A stretch of DNA of 64,000 nt from an uncultured Roseiflexaceae bacterium (GCA_937988885.1 CALKHR010000109.1:1-64000); one strand, 5' to 3'; counted from the stretch's first letter, positions 26,079-33,596 are shown. Numbers and translations: made by a program. The notes: generated by a model from the sequence alone, not told the origin.

Positions 26079-27011
26079 ATGAATATTTTGGTTGTTGGCG
26101 ATGCAAACGCCGATCTCAGCGCAACTGTCGAGCAGTTTCCCCACGAAGGTGATGATCGCCTGATCGAATCGTTAGGGTGGAGCAGTGGCGGCTCCGCTAC
26201 CAATGTGGCGATCGGGCTTGCGCTGTTGCAGATGCCCGTGCAATTGTTGACGCGAGTTGGGACCGATCCCGCTGCCGAGATTGTGCTGACGAAGGCGCGC
26301 GAAGCGGGTGTTGACCTGAGCTTGGTGCAGCGCGACCCACAGCTCCCGACCGGCCTCTGCTACGTGGTGATTTCGCCGAACGGCGAGCGCACGATGTTCA
26401 GCTTCCGAGGTGCGAATGCGGCACTCAGCAGCCCGTCCGATCTCGACGCCACACTTGCGCAGACCAACTGGCTGCATATCGGCGGTCACTCACTGCTCGA
26501 AGGGGCGCAGCGCGAAACAACACTGCAGCTTATCGAGGCGGCGCACCAACGAGACATCCCGATCTCGCTGGACCTGGTGCTGCCAACAGTACGGGCGCGC
26601 CACGACGAACTGCTGAATATTATGCCGCGCTTGACGGTACTGTTCGCCAATCAAGAGGAGTTGCAGGCGTGTTTCCCAGGCTCCACCCGCGATGAGGCGC
26701 TGATAGCGGCGCGGGCGCGCTGCGATGGCATTGTGGTGATGAAATGCGGCGAGCAGGGCTGCATCGTGGTGGCGCCTTCGTTCTGGCACACAGCTCCGGC
26801 GTTCCCGGTGGTGGCGGTCGATGCCAACGGCTGCGGCGATGCGTTTGTGGCCGGCTTTATCGCGGCCCGCTTATCGAATGCGCGGATCGAGGATTGTGCG
26901 CTGATGGCGAACGCGATGGGCGCGCTAACAGCGACGCGCAGTGGGGCAGCTTCGGCGCTACCCAGCCGCGCAGAGTTGATGTCGTTTTTGGCCGAGCATT
27001 ACCGCCTTTAG
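26079..27011 (+). CDS. PfkB family carbohydrate/nucleoside kinase
   Basis: About 310 residues of the ribokinase fold. The N-terminal signature is GGSATNVAIGLALL (about 38-51) and the C-terminal signature is DANGCGDAFVAGF (about 247-259). The last Asp of GCGD is the catalytic base. The usual DT[TA]GAGD is changed to DANGCGD, which keeps the anion hole glycines and the base. It should phosphorylate the hydroxymethyl group of a sugar or nucleoside with ATP; the sugar (ribose, fructose, 2-keto-3-deoxygluconate) cannot be assigned. The start at 26079 is used, though ATG at 26073 two codons earlier is possible. It begins 19 bases after the lipid-kinase-like gene. Two hairpins follow its end. Confidence 0.82.
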   Translation: MNILVVGDANADLSATVEQFPHEGDDRLIESLGWSSGGSATNVAIGLALLQMPVQLLTRVGTDPAAEIVLTKAREAGVDLSLVQRDPQLPTGLCYVVISPNGERTMFSFRGANAALSSPSDLDATLAQTNWLHIGGHSLLEGAQRETTLQLIEAAHQRDIPISLDLVLPTVRARHDELLNIMPRLTVLFANQEELQACFPGSTRDEALIAARARCDGIVVMKCGEQGCIVVAPSFWHTAPAFPVVAVDANGCGDAFVAGFIAARLSNARIEDCALMANAMGALTATRSGAASALPSRAELMSFLAEHYRL

Positions 27012-27068
27012 CCGCGTTAGGCCTGTCGGTTAATACTCGCGCATTTTGAGTTCCTGTACCAAACAACG

Positions 27069-27090
27069 TGGCATCCCTGCTGATGCCACT
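27069..27090 (+). terminator. Hairpin after the PfkB gene
   Basis: Arms GTGGCATC (27069-27076) and GATGCCAC (27083-27090) with a six-base loop, 57 bases after the stop. Only a short pyrimidine run follows, so termination is possible but not certain. Confidence 0.45.
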
Positions 27091-27107
27091 CCCTATCCCC
27101 AACCCAG

Positions 27108-27146
27108 TGGTGTCGAGCGCTGTGCGTAGCAGGTATCGACACCACA
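27108..27146. repeat. GATGTCGA-type hairpin repeat, copy 3 (GGTGTCGA variant)
   Basis: Arms GTGGTGTCGA (27108-27117) and its exact complement (27137-27146). The pairing is kept although A in the other copies is G here and the partner T is C, a compensated change that argues for selection on the fold. Confidence 0.6.
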
Positions 27147-27659
27147 ACACCTCAAGTACCATAGAGTACTCCCCAGCGGCGAGCACTCAGTCGCTAGTAG
27201 TACCCTCTCCATCGGCATTTACGATATATGCCACATGACAGACACAAAATATGCGGCAAATTCGTACTATTGGTCATCATAAAGCCATGCGCAACGTGTG
27301 TGAGCGGTAGAAAGTTGTTAGGGTTTTTCACGCTTTGCTCATCCAACTTCACCGCTTTGGTATGCGCTTTTTACGATCCTCTGCGTCGGTTTATGACAGA
27401 AATGACAGATTCCGTTAGTACTTTATCCCTCAGGGGTTGTGGTACCTCTGGTGCAAATCGAACCATACCCCTGTAGGGTTGAGATGCCCTATCCCCTATG
27501 CTATAGTACCTATGTAAACAAAACGGGCTAGCAACCAACACCTACAACCTCGCCAAGCCCGTCGAAATGTTGTCAGACCCGCCAGTTTGATCGGTCGTTC
27601 AACAACATCGCACTCACGTCCAACTTACATTTAAGGCGACATGTCATCACAGCACGATT

Positions 27660-27980
27660 TTGTACCTAGCCAATCATCGTAGCCTATGTCGAAACAGCGT
27701 TCTTGATGACATTGCAGCAGCATCGTAGCATACAACACACAACCAATCTAGTCGGTCGTACTCTATTGTTTCGTCATTGTCGTAGCTCTTGGCAACATCG
27801 TCGTCACGTCGTAGCACACAACCTAGCCTCGTTCTTGCAGACACTGTACTCTCGACCAAGCATCGTCCTAGCAAGCAACGTAGTCACAACCAACGAACGT
27901 CGTAGTTAACAACCTAGCAACCCTGCTGCACATCGTAGCCAATTTACATCGTAGTCACGTCGTAGCACACAACTTAGCCA
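27660..27980. repeat. Degenerate CGTAGC/CTAGC-rich repeat array in gene-free DNA
   Basis: No plausible gene spans this stretch. It is filled with variants of a short unit of the form ATCGTAGC...ACAACCTAGCC. The best pair is a 34-base direct repeat, 27795-27828 versus 27946-27979, with about 32 matches, 151 bases apart. Further partial copies start near 27676, 27724, 27778, 27861, 27897 and 27931. Spacing is irregular, and there are no equal spacers as in CRISPR. Confidence 0.6.
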
Positions 27981-28066
27981 AAAACCGATCAAACACGTCC
28001 CAGCTACAACCTACTCAACCCTGGCGGGTTTCTGATAACAGACAGTTTCAACTACGCATCTTTGCT

Positions 28067-28088
28067 GGCCTCGGCTTCCGCCGAGGCC
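28067..28088. repeat. GC-rich 9-bp hairpin
   Basis: GGCCTCGGC (28067-28075), loop TTCC, GCCGAGGCC (28080-28088): perfect pairing. It marks the left border of the composite repeat element that follows. Confidence 0.6.
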
Positions 28089-28110
28089 ACTGTCGTTTGA
28101 AGGTGGTTTT

Positions 28111-28249
28111 CGCCTGCGGCAGCGAAATCAGTATCTTTCTGGAAAGCATTCTAATTCGGAGGCAACAAACATCAGGTGGGCAAATAGATAAACGTACTGC
28201 GCATTTTGATGTGCCTTCTTCACGAGAGCGTGGGATGCGCCATTCGGCG
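28111..28249. repeat. Composite dispersed element, copy at 28 kb
   Basis: It begins with CGCCTGCGGCAG (28111-28122) and ends with a block (28197-28249) that matches 49004-49058 well by eye: CTGCGCAT, CGAGAG, GTGGGA, GCGCCAT, CGGCG in the same order. The copy near 49 kb also begins with the CCTGCGGCAG motif (48895-48904). The two copies differ in the middle. No open frame of note lies inside. Confidence 0.55.
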
Positions 28250-28290
28250 GGCGAGCAAGTTCTCACAAGAGCGTAGGCTGCTGCGCAAAC

Positions 28291-28342
28291 CCAAAGGGCC
28301 GATCGCGGCCCTTTGGAAACCCCGACCGGGGCTTATCGCCCC
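28291..28342. repeat. Pair of GC-rich hairpins
   Basis: CCAAAGGGCC (28291-28300) pairs with 28307-28316 perfectly around GATCGC. GGGGC (28328-28332) pairs with GCCCC (28338-28342). Both sit directly after the composite element and look like REP-type structure, not a gene. Confidence 0.5.
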
Positions 28343-28527
28343 TGGACCCCAAGGAATCCGCTCTGTTAAGCCTGTATCGTTTGCTTCCTCGGTATGGTCC
28401 TTGTTCGGTGGTCTGTATGCATTTTTTGCATTCTGATATGCAGGTGTCTCTGCTATCAATCTCTTGATGCTTGTCAGCAATGCTCTGATTCTCAATCTGG
28501 TTGGACAATAGTCATTAAGAGCAGTCT

Positions 28528-28592
28528 TAGCCTGCGGCAGTTCTTCTTCTTGTGATGATGAGGCGCTGCGCGTAGCAGCGCCTCATCATCAC
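28528..28592. repeat. TAGCCTGCGGCAG motif with perfect 18-bp hairpin
   Basis: The motif at 28528-28540 is followed by arms 28552-28569 and 28575-28592, exact complements with loop GCGTA. The same motif-plus-hairpin occurs at 48892-48965 with 17 of 18 pairs and the loop inverted (TACGC). Confidence 0.65.
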
Positions 28593-28704
28593 CTTCCCTG
28601 AGCATGTTGGTATTCGTCTAACGCCGAAGAAATGGTATTCGGCAAGCATACTGATTGCTCTGTTTTGGAAGTATTGGACATTTTTATGTTCAATGAAAAG
28701 CACT

Positions 28705-28818
28705 GTCATCTCGAACGGTCGAAGCCCCGAGCGAAGCGAATGGGGAGAGATCTCAAAGCGCAATACAATGCAGAGCAATGAGATTCCTCACTTCGCCTAG
28801 CGGCTTGTTCGGAATGAC
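28705..28818. repeat. Imperfect palindromic intergenic repeat
   Basis: Ends GTCATCTCGAAC (28705-28716) and GTTCGGAATGAC (28807-28818) are near complements. Inside are GAGCGAAGCGAA and GAGATCTC facing GAGATTCCTCACTTCGC. This is the GTCAT-CGAGCGAAGCGA-GAGATT style of palindromic repeat seen in intergenic DNA of many bacteria. It could fold into one long imperfect hairpin. Confidence 0.55.
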
Positions 28819-28890
28819 AATCAGAACTATCAAAGACTTATAAAACAGTGCACTGATCCTGTAATCAATCATTCGGAATGGTATCACCTG

Positions 28891-28940
28891 GTCACCCGGT
28901 CACCTTGTCAGACTCGTCACCTTGTCAGGCTTCGTCACCC
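28891..28940. repeat. Short tandem repeat GTCACCTTGTCAG
   Basis: Units 28899-28915 and 28916-28933 (17 and 18 bases, differing at two or three places), flanked by partial units at 28891 and 28934. It lies just upstream of the homoserine dehydrogenase promoter. Confidence 0.6.
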
Positions 28941-28954
28941 ATCCGGCTGCTTTC

Positions 28955-28963
28955 TGGTATGAT
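28955..28963 (+). promoter_or_regulatory. Extended -10 promoter of the homoserine dehydrogenase gene
   Basis: TGG directly followed by TATGAT (28958-28963), with no clear -35. It would give a leader of about 110 bases before the ATG at 29080. Confidence 0.4.
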
Positions 28964-29079
28964 ACGTTGAGCAAAACATGTTGCGGTTTGCTGGTTGAAT
29001 GGTGACGTGATACAGGTCTGTTGCGATCTGTTTTGGCTTGTGTGTGCTGTTGAATAAGCGCCTGAGGAGCGACATAATC

Positions 29080-30126
29080 ATGGCTGAAACGACGACATAT
29101 CGTCTGGTGTTGAATGGGTTCGGCTCAGTGGGGCAGGGGCTTGCGCAGATTCTGCGTTACCATAGCGAATGGCTTGCTAAGCGCTACGGCGTGACGCTCC
29201 AGATCGTTGGCGTGGCTACGCGCAGCCGTGGCACGGTGTACAACCCGGCAGGCATTGATCCGGCGTTGTTGTTGGAGACTGCGGAGCAGGGCGGCGATCT
29301 GCGCGGGCTTGCGGGCGCCTTCGATGGCGATACGCTTACGCTGATCGAGCGTGCGGAGGCCGACATTTTTGTGGAGGTCAGCCCCACCAATTTGGAGACA
29401 GCCCAACCCGCCACGAATTATATTGGGACGGCGATGGCGCGGGGCATGCACGTCGTGACCGCCAACAAGGGGCCAGTTGCCTTGCGGTTCGCGGAACTGC
29501 GGCGTGAGGCAAACGAGGCAGGCGTCTACTTCGGCTTCGAAGGCACAGTGATGTCGGGAACGCCTGCTCTGCGCTTGGGTTGGGGCGATCTGGCGGGCTG
29601 CGAGATCCTTGAACTGAGTGGTATCGTGAACGGCACCACCAACTACATTCTCACGCAGATGGAGCAGGGCCGCTCGTACGCTGATGCGCTCGCCGAGGCC
29701 CAACAGCTCGGCTATGCTGAGACTGATCCGACCGGCGATGTGGAAGGACACGATGCGGCAGCCAAGGCATTGATCCTGGCGAATGTGCTGCTGGACGCTA
29801 ATCTGAAGTTGAGCGATGTGGCGTGCAGCGGTATCACAAAGCTGACCCAGGAGATGGTGGCCGAGGCGGCGGCAGCCAACGAGCGTTGGAAGCTGTTGGC
29901 GCGTGTGTGGCGCGATGGCGATCAGGTGCGCGCGCAAGTGGCGCCTGTGCGCCTGCCGAGCAGCCACCCGCTGGCGAATGTGGGCGGCGTGACGAACGCC
30001 ATCACGATCACCACCGATCTGCTGGGCGATGTAACGCTGATCGGGCCGGGCGCTGGTGGTGTAGCGACAGGTTTTGCACTGTTATCGGATATTCTGGCGA
30101 TGCATCTGATCTGGGGACAACGGTAA
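29080..30126 (+). CDS. hom: Homoserine dehydrogenase (no ACT domain)
   Basis: About 348 residues. It reduces aspartate semialdehyde to homoserine with NAD(P)H, the branch point to threonine, methionine and isoleucine. The N-terminal nucleotide-binding fold has NGFGSVGQGLAQIL (about 11-24) and VVTANKGPVA (about 124-133). The catalytic domain has IVNGTTNYILTQM, GYAETDPTGDVEGHDAAAK and the expected Lys/Asp residues. The chain ends about 80 residues before an ACT domain would begin, so allosteric threonine inhibition through ACT is not expected. The start at 29080 has GAGGAG upstream; the frame extends to 29038 without better support. A small membrane-protein gene follows after 39 bases. No other threonine gene is in the window. 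Confidence 0.9.
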   Translation: MAETTTYRLVLNGFGSVGQGLAQILRYHSEWLAKRYGVTLQIVGVATRSRGTVYNPAGIDPALLLETAEQGGDLRGLAGAFDGDTLTLIERAEADIFVEVSPTNLETAQPATNYIGTAMARGMHVVTANKGPVALRFAELRREANEAGVYFGFEGTVMSGTPALRLGWGDLAGCEILELSGIVNGTTNYILTQMEQGRSYADALAEAQQLGYAETDPTGDVEGHDAAAKALILANVLLDANLKLSDVACSGITKLTQEMVAEAAAANERWKLLARVWRDGDQVRAQVAPVRLPSSHPLANVGGVTNAITITTDLLGDVTLIGPGAGGVATGFALLSDILAMHLIWGQR

Positions 30127-30165
30127 CGTTGGCTCCAACAATGGTCGCTTTATCGTGAGGCTGAT

Positions 30166-30342
30166 ATGCCATCGAACCAACCAAGCTGGGAGGGCACCTT
30201 CCTGGCATTCGCTCTGATTTTTACGGCGTTGCTCGGCGCGATGTATGCCATCGCCAATGTGTACCGTTTCTCGATCCCGTGGGTGGCGATCCTGCTCATC
30301 TCGATCGCGATAACTGGTTTTCTACGCTGGAAACGTCGCTAG
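30166..30342 (+). CDS. Small two-helix membrane protein (58 residues)
   Basis: An open frame from ATG 30166 to TAG 30340-30342 encodes MPSNQPSWEG then two hydrophobic segments (about 11-31 and 36-53), split by NVYRFS, and a basic end RWKRR. The positive tail fits inside orientation of the C terminus. It starts 39 bases after homoserine dehydrogenase with a weak GAGG site and probably shares its message. I recognise no family. Codon choice resembles neighbouring genes, and the frame is free of stops over the whole hydrophobic pattern, which supports it being real. No function can be given. Confidence 0.6.
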   Translation: MPSNQPSWEGTFLAFALIFTALLGAMYAIANVYRFSIPWVAILLISIAITGFLRWKRR

Positions 30343-31087
30343 GTTTTCCACTGCGAGAACGATTGTTGATGTTGTCGTTTTGCACAAGCAGAGCGACAAC
30401 ATTCTTTTGTGCGACACTTTTCTGCCAATTCCTCTACATGCCGCCGCATCATCCTCCCAAAAAAACGCGGTACCGATACGCTCCCAAAACAGTTCATCAC
30501 CATCATCATGACGTTATTGGGCTTTCTGTCGCCGAATAGGCGGTATTGGATATTCTAGACAATCTATCCAATAGAGTGACGATGATGTTTGTATCGAATC
30601 GCTATAGTCAGACGAGCACTTTTCCATTATTCTTCTGAACAGTAATCCCAACCCGGTTCGAAGAAAGCTCATACCTCGAGCGTTGCATCTGTACACAGCG
30701 CTTGTACGGCCAATGGTTCTGTGCATGGTGCTATGGTGTAGCGATAGTTTATGGCTTCTCAATCATCTATGACGGCGCTCGAATGTTCAGCATGGTTGTG
30801 CTGGCATGCATCTCGGCTACGGTGATGTGCCGAATGCACAATCTGTGAAGGTGAAGGGTGATCAACCACGGGCTTGTACATTTTATCTCGTTAACGATGT
30901 TTAGAGGTATTTTCATTTTCCATTAAGAACAAATTTCACCTCTATTCGGTTCGTTTTTAGATATTTTGCACAACCAAAAGCCATAAGATTTAGATGCTGT
31001 AGACATAGCACAGATCGACTTCAGCTCTTATCATTATGGCATCACCCACTAAACTGTTCTTCTCTGAAAAGATATGTGCGCTGGAGC

Positions 31088-31131
31088 AACGCCGATTTGG
31101 ATCGATGACTGATCCATACGGCGTTTTTTTT
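31088..31131 (+). terminator. Strong intrinsic terminator without a known upstream gene
   Basis: AACGCCG (31088-31094) pairs with CGGCGTT (31119-31125), with an inner TGGATC/GATCCA stem, followed by an unbroken run of eight T (31124-31131). This is the best terminator in the window. Confidence 0.85.
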
Positions 31132-31170
31132 GCTCATTGCGAATACAGAATCGGGAGAAACCTTATCGCA

Positions 31171-31223
31171 CGAGTGGTACTTCGTTGCTAAGATGCCTTA
31201 TTCGCATAGCAATGTACCACTCG
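31171..31223. repeat. Long hairpin in the amt upstream region
   Basis: CGAGTGGTAC (31171-31180) pairs with 31214-31223, and TTGCTA (31185-31190) with TAGCAA (31207-31212). No T-tract follows. It could be part of a leader RNA or a binding site. Confidence 0.55.
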
Positions 31224-31459
31224 CTACCAGGAGATGAATAGGAGGTTGTAAACAACATTTGGTATACGGCACATCAGCTCTGATGCTGTTTGTGCGCAGC
31301 GTAGCGCAGGTCGTCGCATGTGTTGAAGCTGATAGCTAAGCGTCTCAGCCTCAAGCGCTATTGAAACAATACCGATGTTGTTCCAGACGAACGGGCACAG
31401 GTGTTTACTTTGGTGAGATGCTTAAGGTTTGGCTATAGACACAGAAGGAGCGTTGACCG

Positions 31460-32689
31460 ATGGATGCAATCAATGGGGCAGATACAGTATGGGTGCTGCT
31501 AGGTGCAGCCCTTGTGATGCTGATGACCCCTGGCTTGGGTTTCTTTTATGGTGGTATGGTCCGAGGAAAGAACGTCCTCTCGACCATCATGCACAGCTTC
31601 TTCATCCTGGCCTTGATCAGTGTGCAGTGGGTGTTGTGGGGCTATAGCCTAGCATTCGGCCCAGATATCGGAGGCTTTATCGGTGGCCTCGATTGGATCG
31701 GTCTGAACGGTGTCGGTCTAGAGCCAAACCCCGATTATGCAGCTACCATCCCACACCAGGCGTTTATGGTCTTCCAGCTCACCTTCGCGGTGATCACCCC
31801 GGCGCTGATCTCGGGTGCTTTCGCCGAACGCAAGCGCTTTAAGGCATTTGTGATCTTCTCGCTGCTGTGGGCCACGTTCGTTTACGCCCCGGTTGCGCAC
31901 TGGGTTTGGGGCGTTGGCGGCTGGATCCGCGAGTTGGGCGCGCTCGACTTCGCTGGCGGCACGGTGGTGCACATTACTTCGGGTGTTTCGGCTCTGGTGT
32001 GCGCCCTCGTATTGGGCAAGCGCATCGGTTATGGCTCCACCCCGATGCAGCCACATAATGTGACGCTGACGATCTTGGGTACGGCGCTGCTGTGGTTCGG
32101 TTGGTTCGGTTTCAACGCTGGTAGCGCGTTGGGCGCAGGTCCGTTGGCGGTGAGCGCGTTTGTGGCAACCAACACGGCTGCTGCGATGGCCGCCCTCACG
32201 TGGATGACCGCGAGCTGGATTCGCCACAAGCAGCCGAGCGTGCTTGGTGCTGCCTGTGGTGCTGTGGCTGGTCTGGTCGGTATCACGCCTGCGGCTGGCT
32301 TTGTAACCCCGATGTCGGCGATTATCATCGGCTTCCTCGCTGGCGGTGGCTGTTTCGTGGTGGTTGAGTTGGTGGTGCGCGGTCGCATCGACGATGCCCT
32401 GGATGTGTTCGGTGTCCACGGCGTCGGCGGCGTCATCGGCGCGTTGGCCACTGGCCTGTTCGCCACAACCGCAGTCAACGAGGGTGGCGCGAATGGCCTG
32501 TTCTACGGCAACCCTGGCTTGCTGGTTACGCAGTTGATCGCTGTGGTAGTGGTTGCTGTGTACGCGGCAGTCGTTACCTTCGTCCTGCTGAAGCTGATCG
32601 ACATGACGATTGGCCTGCGCGTCTCGCAGCAGGAGGAAGAGGCTGGTTTGGATACGACCCAGCACGGTGAGGTCGCTTACCAATTGTAA
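31460..32689 (+). CDS. amt: Ammonium transporter
   Basis: 409 residues, about eleven membrane helices, without a cleaved signal peptide. Family motifs: GLGFFYGGMVRGKNVLSTIMHSF (about 25-47), GYSLAFGPD, FAVITPALISGAFAERKRF, DFAGGTVVHITSGVSALV, the conserved His in PHNVTLTILGTALLWFGWFGFNAGSAL and VHGVGGVIGALATGLF. The twin-His pore region is present. Start ATG at 31460 has AAGGAG ten bases upstream. No glnK/glnB (PII) gene follows, which is unusual because amt is commonly paired with it. Instead a 26-codon membrane peptide gene lies 66 bases after the stop. Nitrogen control sites could not be identified. Confidence 0.93.
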   Translation: MDAINGADTVWVLLGAALVMLMTPGLGFFYGGMVRGKNVLSTIMHSFFILALISVQWVLWGYSLAFGPDIGGFIGGLDWIGLNGVGLEPNPDYAATIPHQAFMVFQLTFAVITPALISGAFAERKRFKAFVIFSLLWATFVYAPVAHWVWGVGGWIRELGALDFAGGTVVHITSGVSALVCALVLGKRIGYGSTPMQPHNVTLTILGTALLWFGWFGFNAGSALGAGPLAVSAFVATNTAAAMAALTWMTASWIRHKQPSVLGAACGAVAGLVGITPAAGFVTPMSAIIIGFLAGGGCFVVVELVVRGRIDDALDVFGVHGVGGVIGALATGLFATTAVNEGGANGLFYGNPGLLVTQLIAVVVVAVYAAVVTFVLLKLIDMTIGLRVSQQEEEAGLDTTQHGEVAYQL

Positions 32690-32755
32690 TTCTCACGGAC
32701 GAATCGTTCGTTACTCGTCAGTCCTTAGTATCACGTAATATAAAGGAGGTTTCCC

Positions 32756-32836
32756 ATGGTTGCAGTTGCATTTGCTCTGTTCGCTCTTAGCGTGATGAGC
32801 TGGCTGTTCTTGCCGAAATCTCGCTCACAAAACTAA
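32756..32836 (+). CDS. 26-residue single-helix membrane peptide behind amt
   Basis: ATG 32756 to TAA 32834-32836 encodes 26 residues: MVAVAFALFALSVMSWLFLP as one hydrophobic helix, then a basic tail KSRSQN. An ideal AAAGGAGGT site stands six bases before the ATG, among the strongest in the window, which is hard to explain by chance. It lies 66 bases after the amt stop on the same strand. Small single-helix proteins often bind and tune transporters (KdpF, AcrZ, MgtS are known cases), so an Amt partner is the leading inference. No sequence family is recognised. A hairpin (32857-32891) follows its stop. Confidence 0.65.
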   Translation: MVAVAFALFALSVMSWLFLPKSRSQN

Positions 32837-32856
32837 CACTCTAAACGGTAGGCTCT

Positions 32857-32891
32857 GAAGCGAGCGTACCTAACCTTAGACGGCTCGCTTC
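32857..32891 (+). terminator. Hairpin after the amt-peptide unit
   Basis: GAAGCGAGC (32857-32865) pairs perfectly with GCTCGCTTC (32883-32891), 20 bases after the peptide stop. There is no T-tract, so strength as a terminator is doubtful. Confidence 0.4.
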
Positions 32892-33093
32892 ATGCGAGGG
32901 CGTGGACCAAAAGCGTATTTGCAGGGGTGGCGATACATTTGGACACGCCCTCTTTATCTCTCCACAAAACTCTCAAATGACGATGTTGCTCTTGTCTGCA
33001 ACGCATCTCAAAGGCACGCAACATCACTCCTCCCCAACCAGCAACCTCCACGATCGGTGAACAATTTGTCAGCTCCACGCCAGGCGCTTACGC

Positions 33094-33123
33094 TTGACAC
33101 ACCGTTAAACCGGGGTGTATACT
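33094..33123 (+). promoter_or_regulatory. Sigma70-type promoter of the magnesium operon
   Basis: A perfect TTGACA (33094-33099), 18-base spacer, and TATACT (33118-33123, five of six). Transcription would begin near 33130, just before the M-box riboswitch. Confidence 0.85.
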
Positions 33124-33158
33124 CACACTGTTGGAAAGATCCAACACGAAGTAATCTG

Positions 33159-33318
33159 TTCTCTCGTTAGGTGCGGCTTCTACACAGAAACAGGTCGCTG
33201 CCCCGGCCCGTCGAAAGACGCTCAGGGGTTGACCAGGGCGATTCGACGATAAGGCTCGCTCTAATGCGACTGCGATGGTTACGCTACGCTGTGTAGTGCC
33301 AAAGCTCAAGTAGGGGAG
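33159..33318 (+). promoter_or_regulatory. M-box (ykoK) magnesium riboswitch
   Basis: The M-box conserved blocks occur in order: CGTTAGGTGCGGCTTC (33165-33180), CGCTGCCCC, GTCGAAAGACGC, GGGGTTGACCAGG, ATAAGG, CTAATGCGAC, and TAGTGCCAAAGCTC (33295-33308). The closing helix P1 is formed by TCTCTC at the start and GGGAGA at the end. This RNA folds with Mg2+ and then lets a terminator form. The intrinsic terminator directly after it and mgtE in the operon agree with the assignment. Confidence 0.93.
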
Positions 33319-33327
33319 ATACACGGG

Positions 33328-33373
33328 CGTTCAGTGACACGCGCGATGTTGCGCCGAGCACTCGAACGTTTTT
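33328..33373 (+). terminator. Riboswitch expression-platform terminator
   Basis: CGTTCAGTG (33328-33336) pairs with CACTCGAACG (33359-33368, one bulge), with an inner GCGC/GCGC stem, followed by five T. It begins ten bases after the aptamer, as expected for an M-box OFF switch at high Mg2+. Confidence 0.8.
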
Positions 33374-33386
33374 GTGTGTATGTATT

Positions 33387-33415
33387 CCCCCTTGGGCCAC
33401 CCGAGGGGGCTTTCT
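33387..33415 (+). terminator. Second terminator-like hairpin in the mgtE leader
   Basis: CCCCCTTGGG (33387-33396) pairs with CCCGAGGGGG (33400-33409), with a three-base loop, then CTTTCT. It follows the first terminator by 14 bases. Confidence 0.65.
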
Positions 33416-33564
33416 ATGGAGCATTATGGACGCTAGTCATTCATGCACGCGGCCCGGCCCGGAACGCTGCGCGCTGGTGAACTTGCGGTGTGAACCGGCT
33501 CATTACCTACGACTCGTGCAGGAGGTGCCTCCCGGCGCTTCTTAGCCTTGTTGTGGTTGTTTGC

Positions 33565-33596
33565 GCCTTCACACCGCTCGGTGTGAGGGCTTTTTT
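33565..33596 (+). terminator. Third terminator in the mgtE leader
   Basis: GCCTTCACACC (33565-33575) faces GGTGTGAGGGC (33580-33590), with a GCTC loop and six T (33591-33596). It stands 60 bases before the hydrolase start. The 150 bases before it (33416-33564) are GC-rich, hold no gene and include GGAGGTGCCTCC, a compact hairpin. Confidence 0.8.

Larger units (their letters stand above)
30343..31443. other. 1.1-kb gene-free stretch before amt
   Basis: No convincing gene in either strand. It is more AT-rich than its neighbours in 30860-31060. It holds a strong plus-strand terminator (31088-31131) and a long hairpin (31171-31223), described separately. The terminator implies that some transcript ends here although no gene precedes it within 740 bases. 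Confidence 0.5.

Noticed and set aside
27660..27980. CRISPR array
   Set aside because: Repeat units are degenerate, overlap and have unequal spacing; no cas genes are in the window.
28048..28508. Short open frames in the repeat region
   Set aside because: They cross hairpins and repeat borders, lack ribosome sites and resemble no protein; repeat DNA explains them.
31410..31439. TTGGTG-18-TATAGA as amt promoter
   Set aside because: The implied start at about 31446 would fall inside the ribosome site, so it cannot give a usable message.
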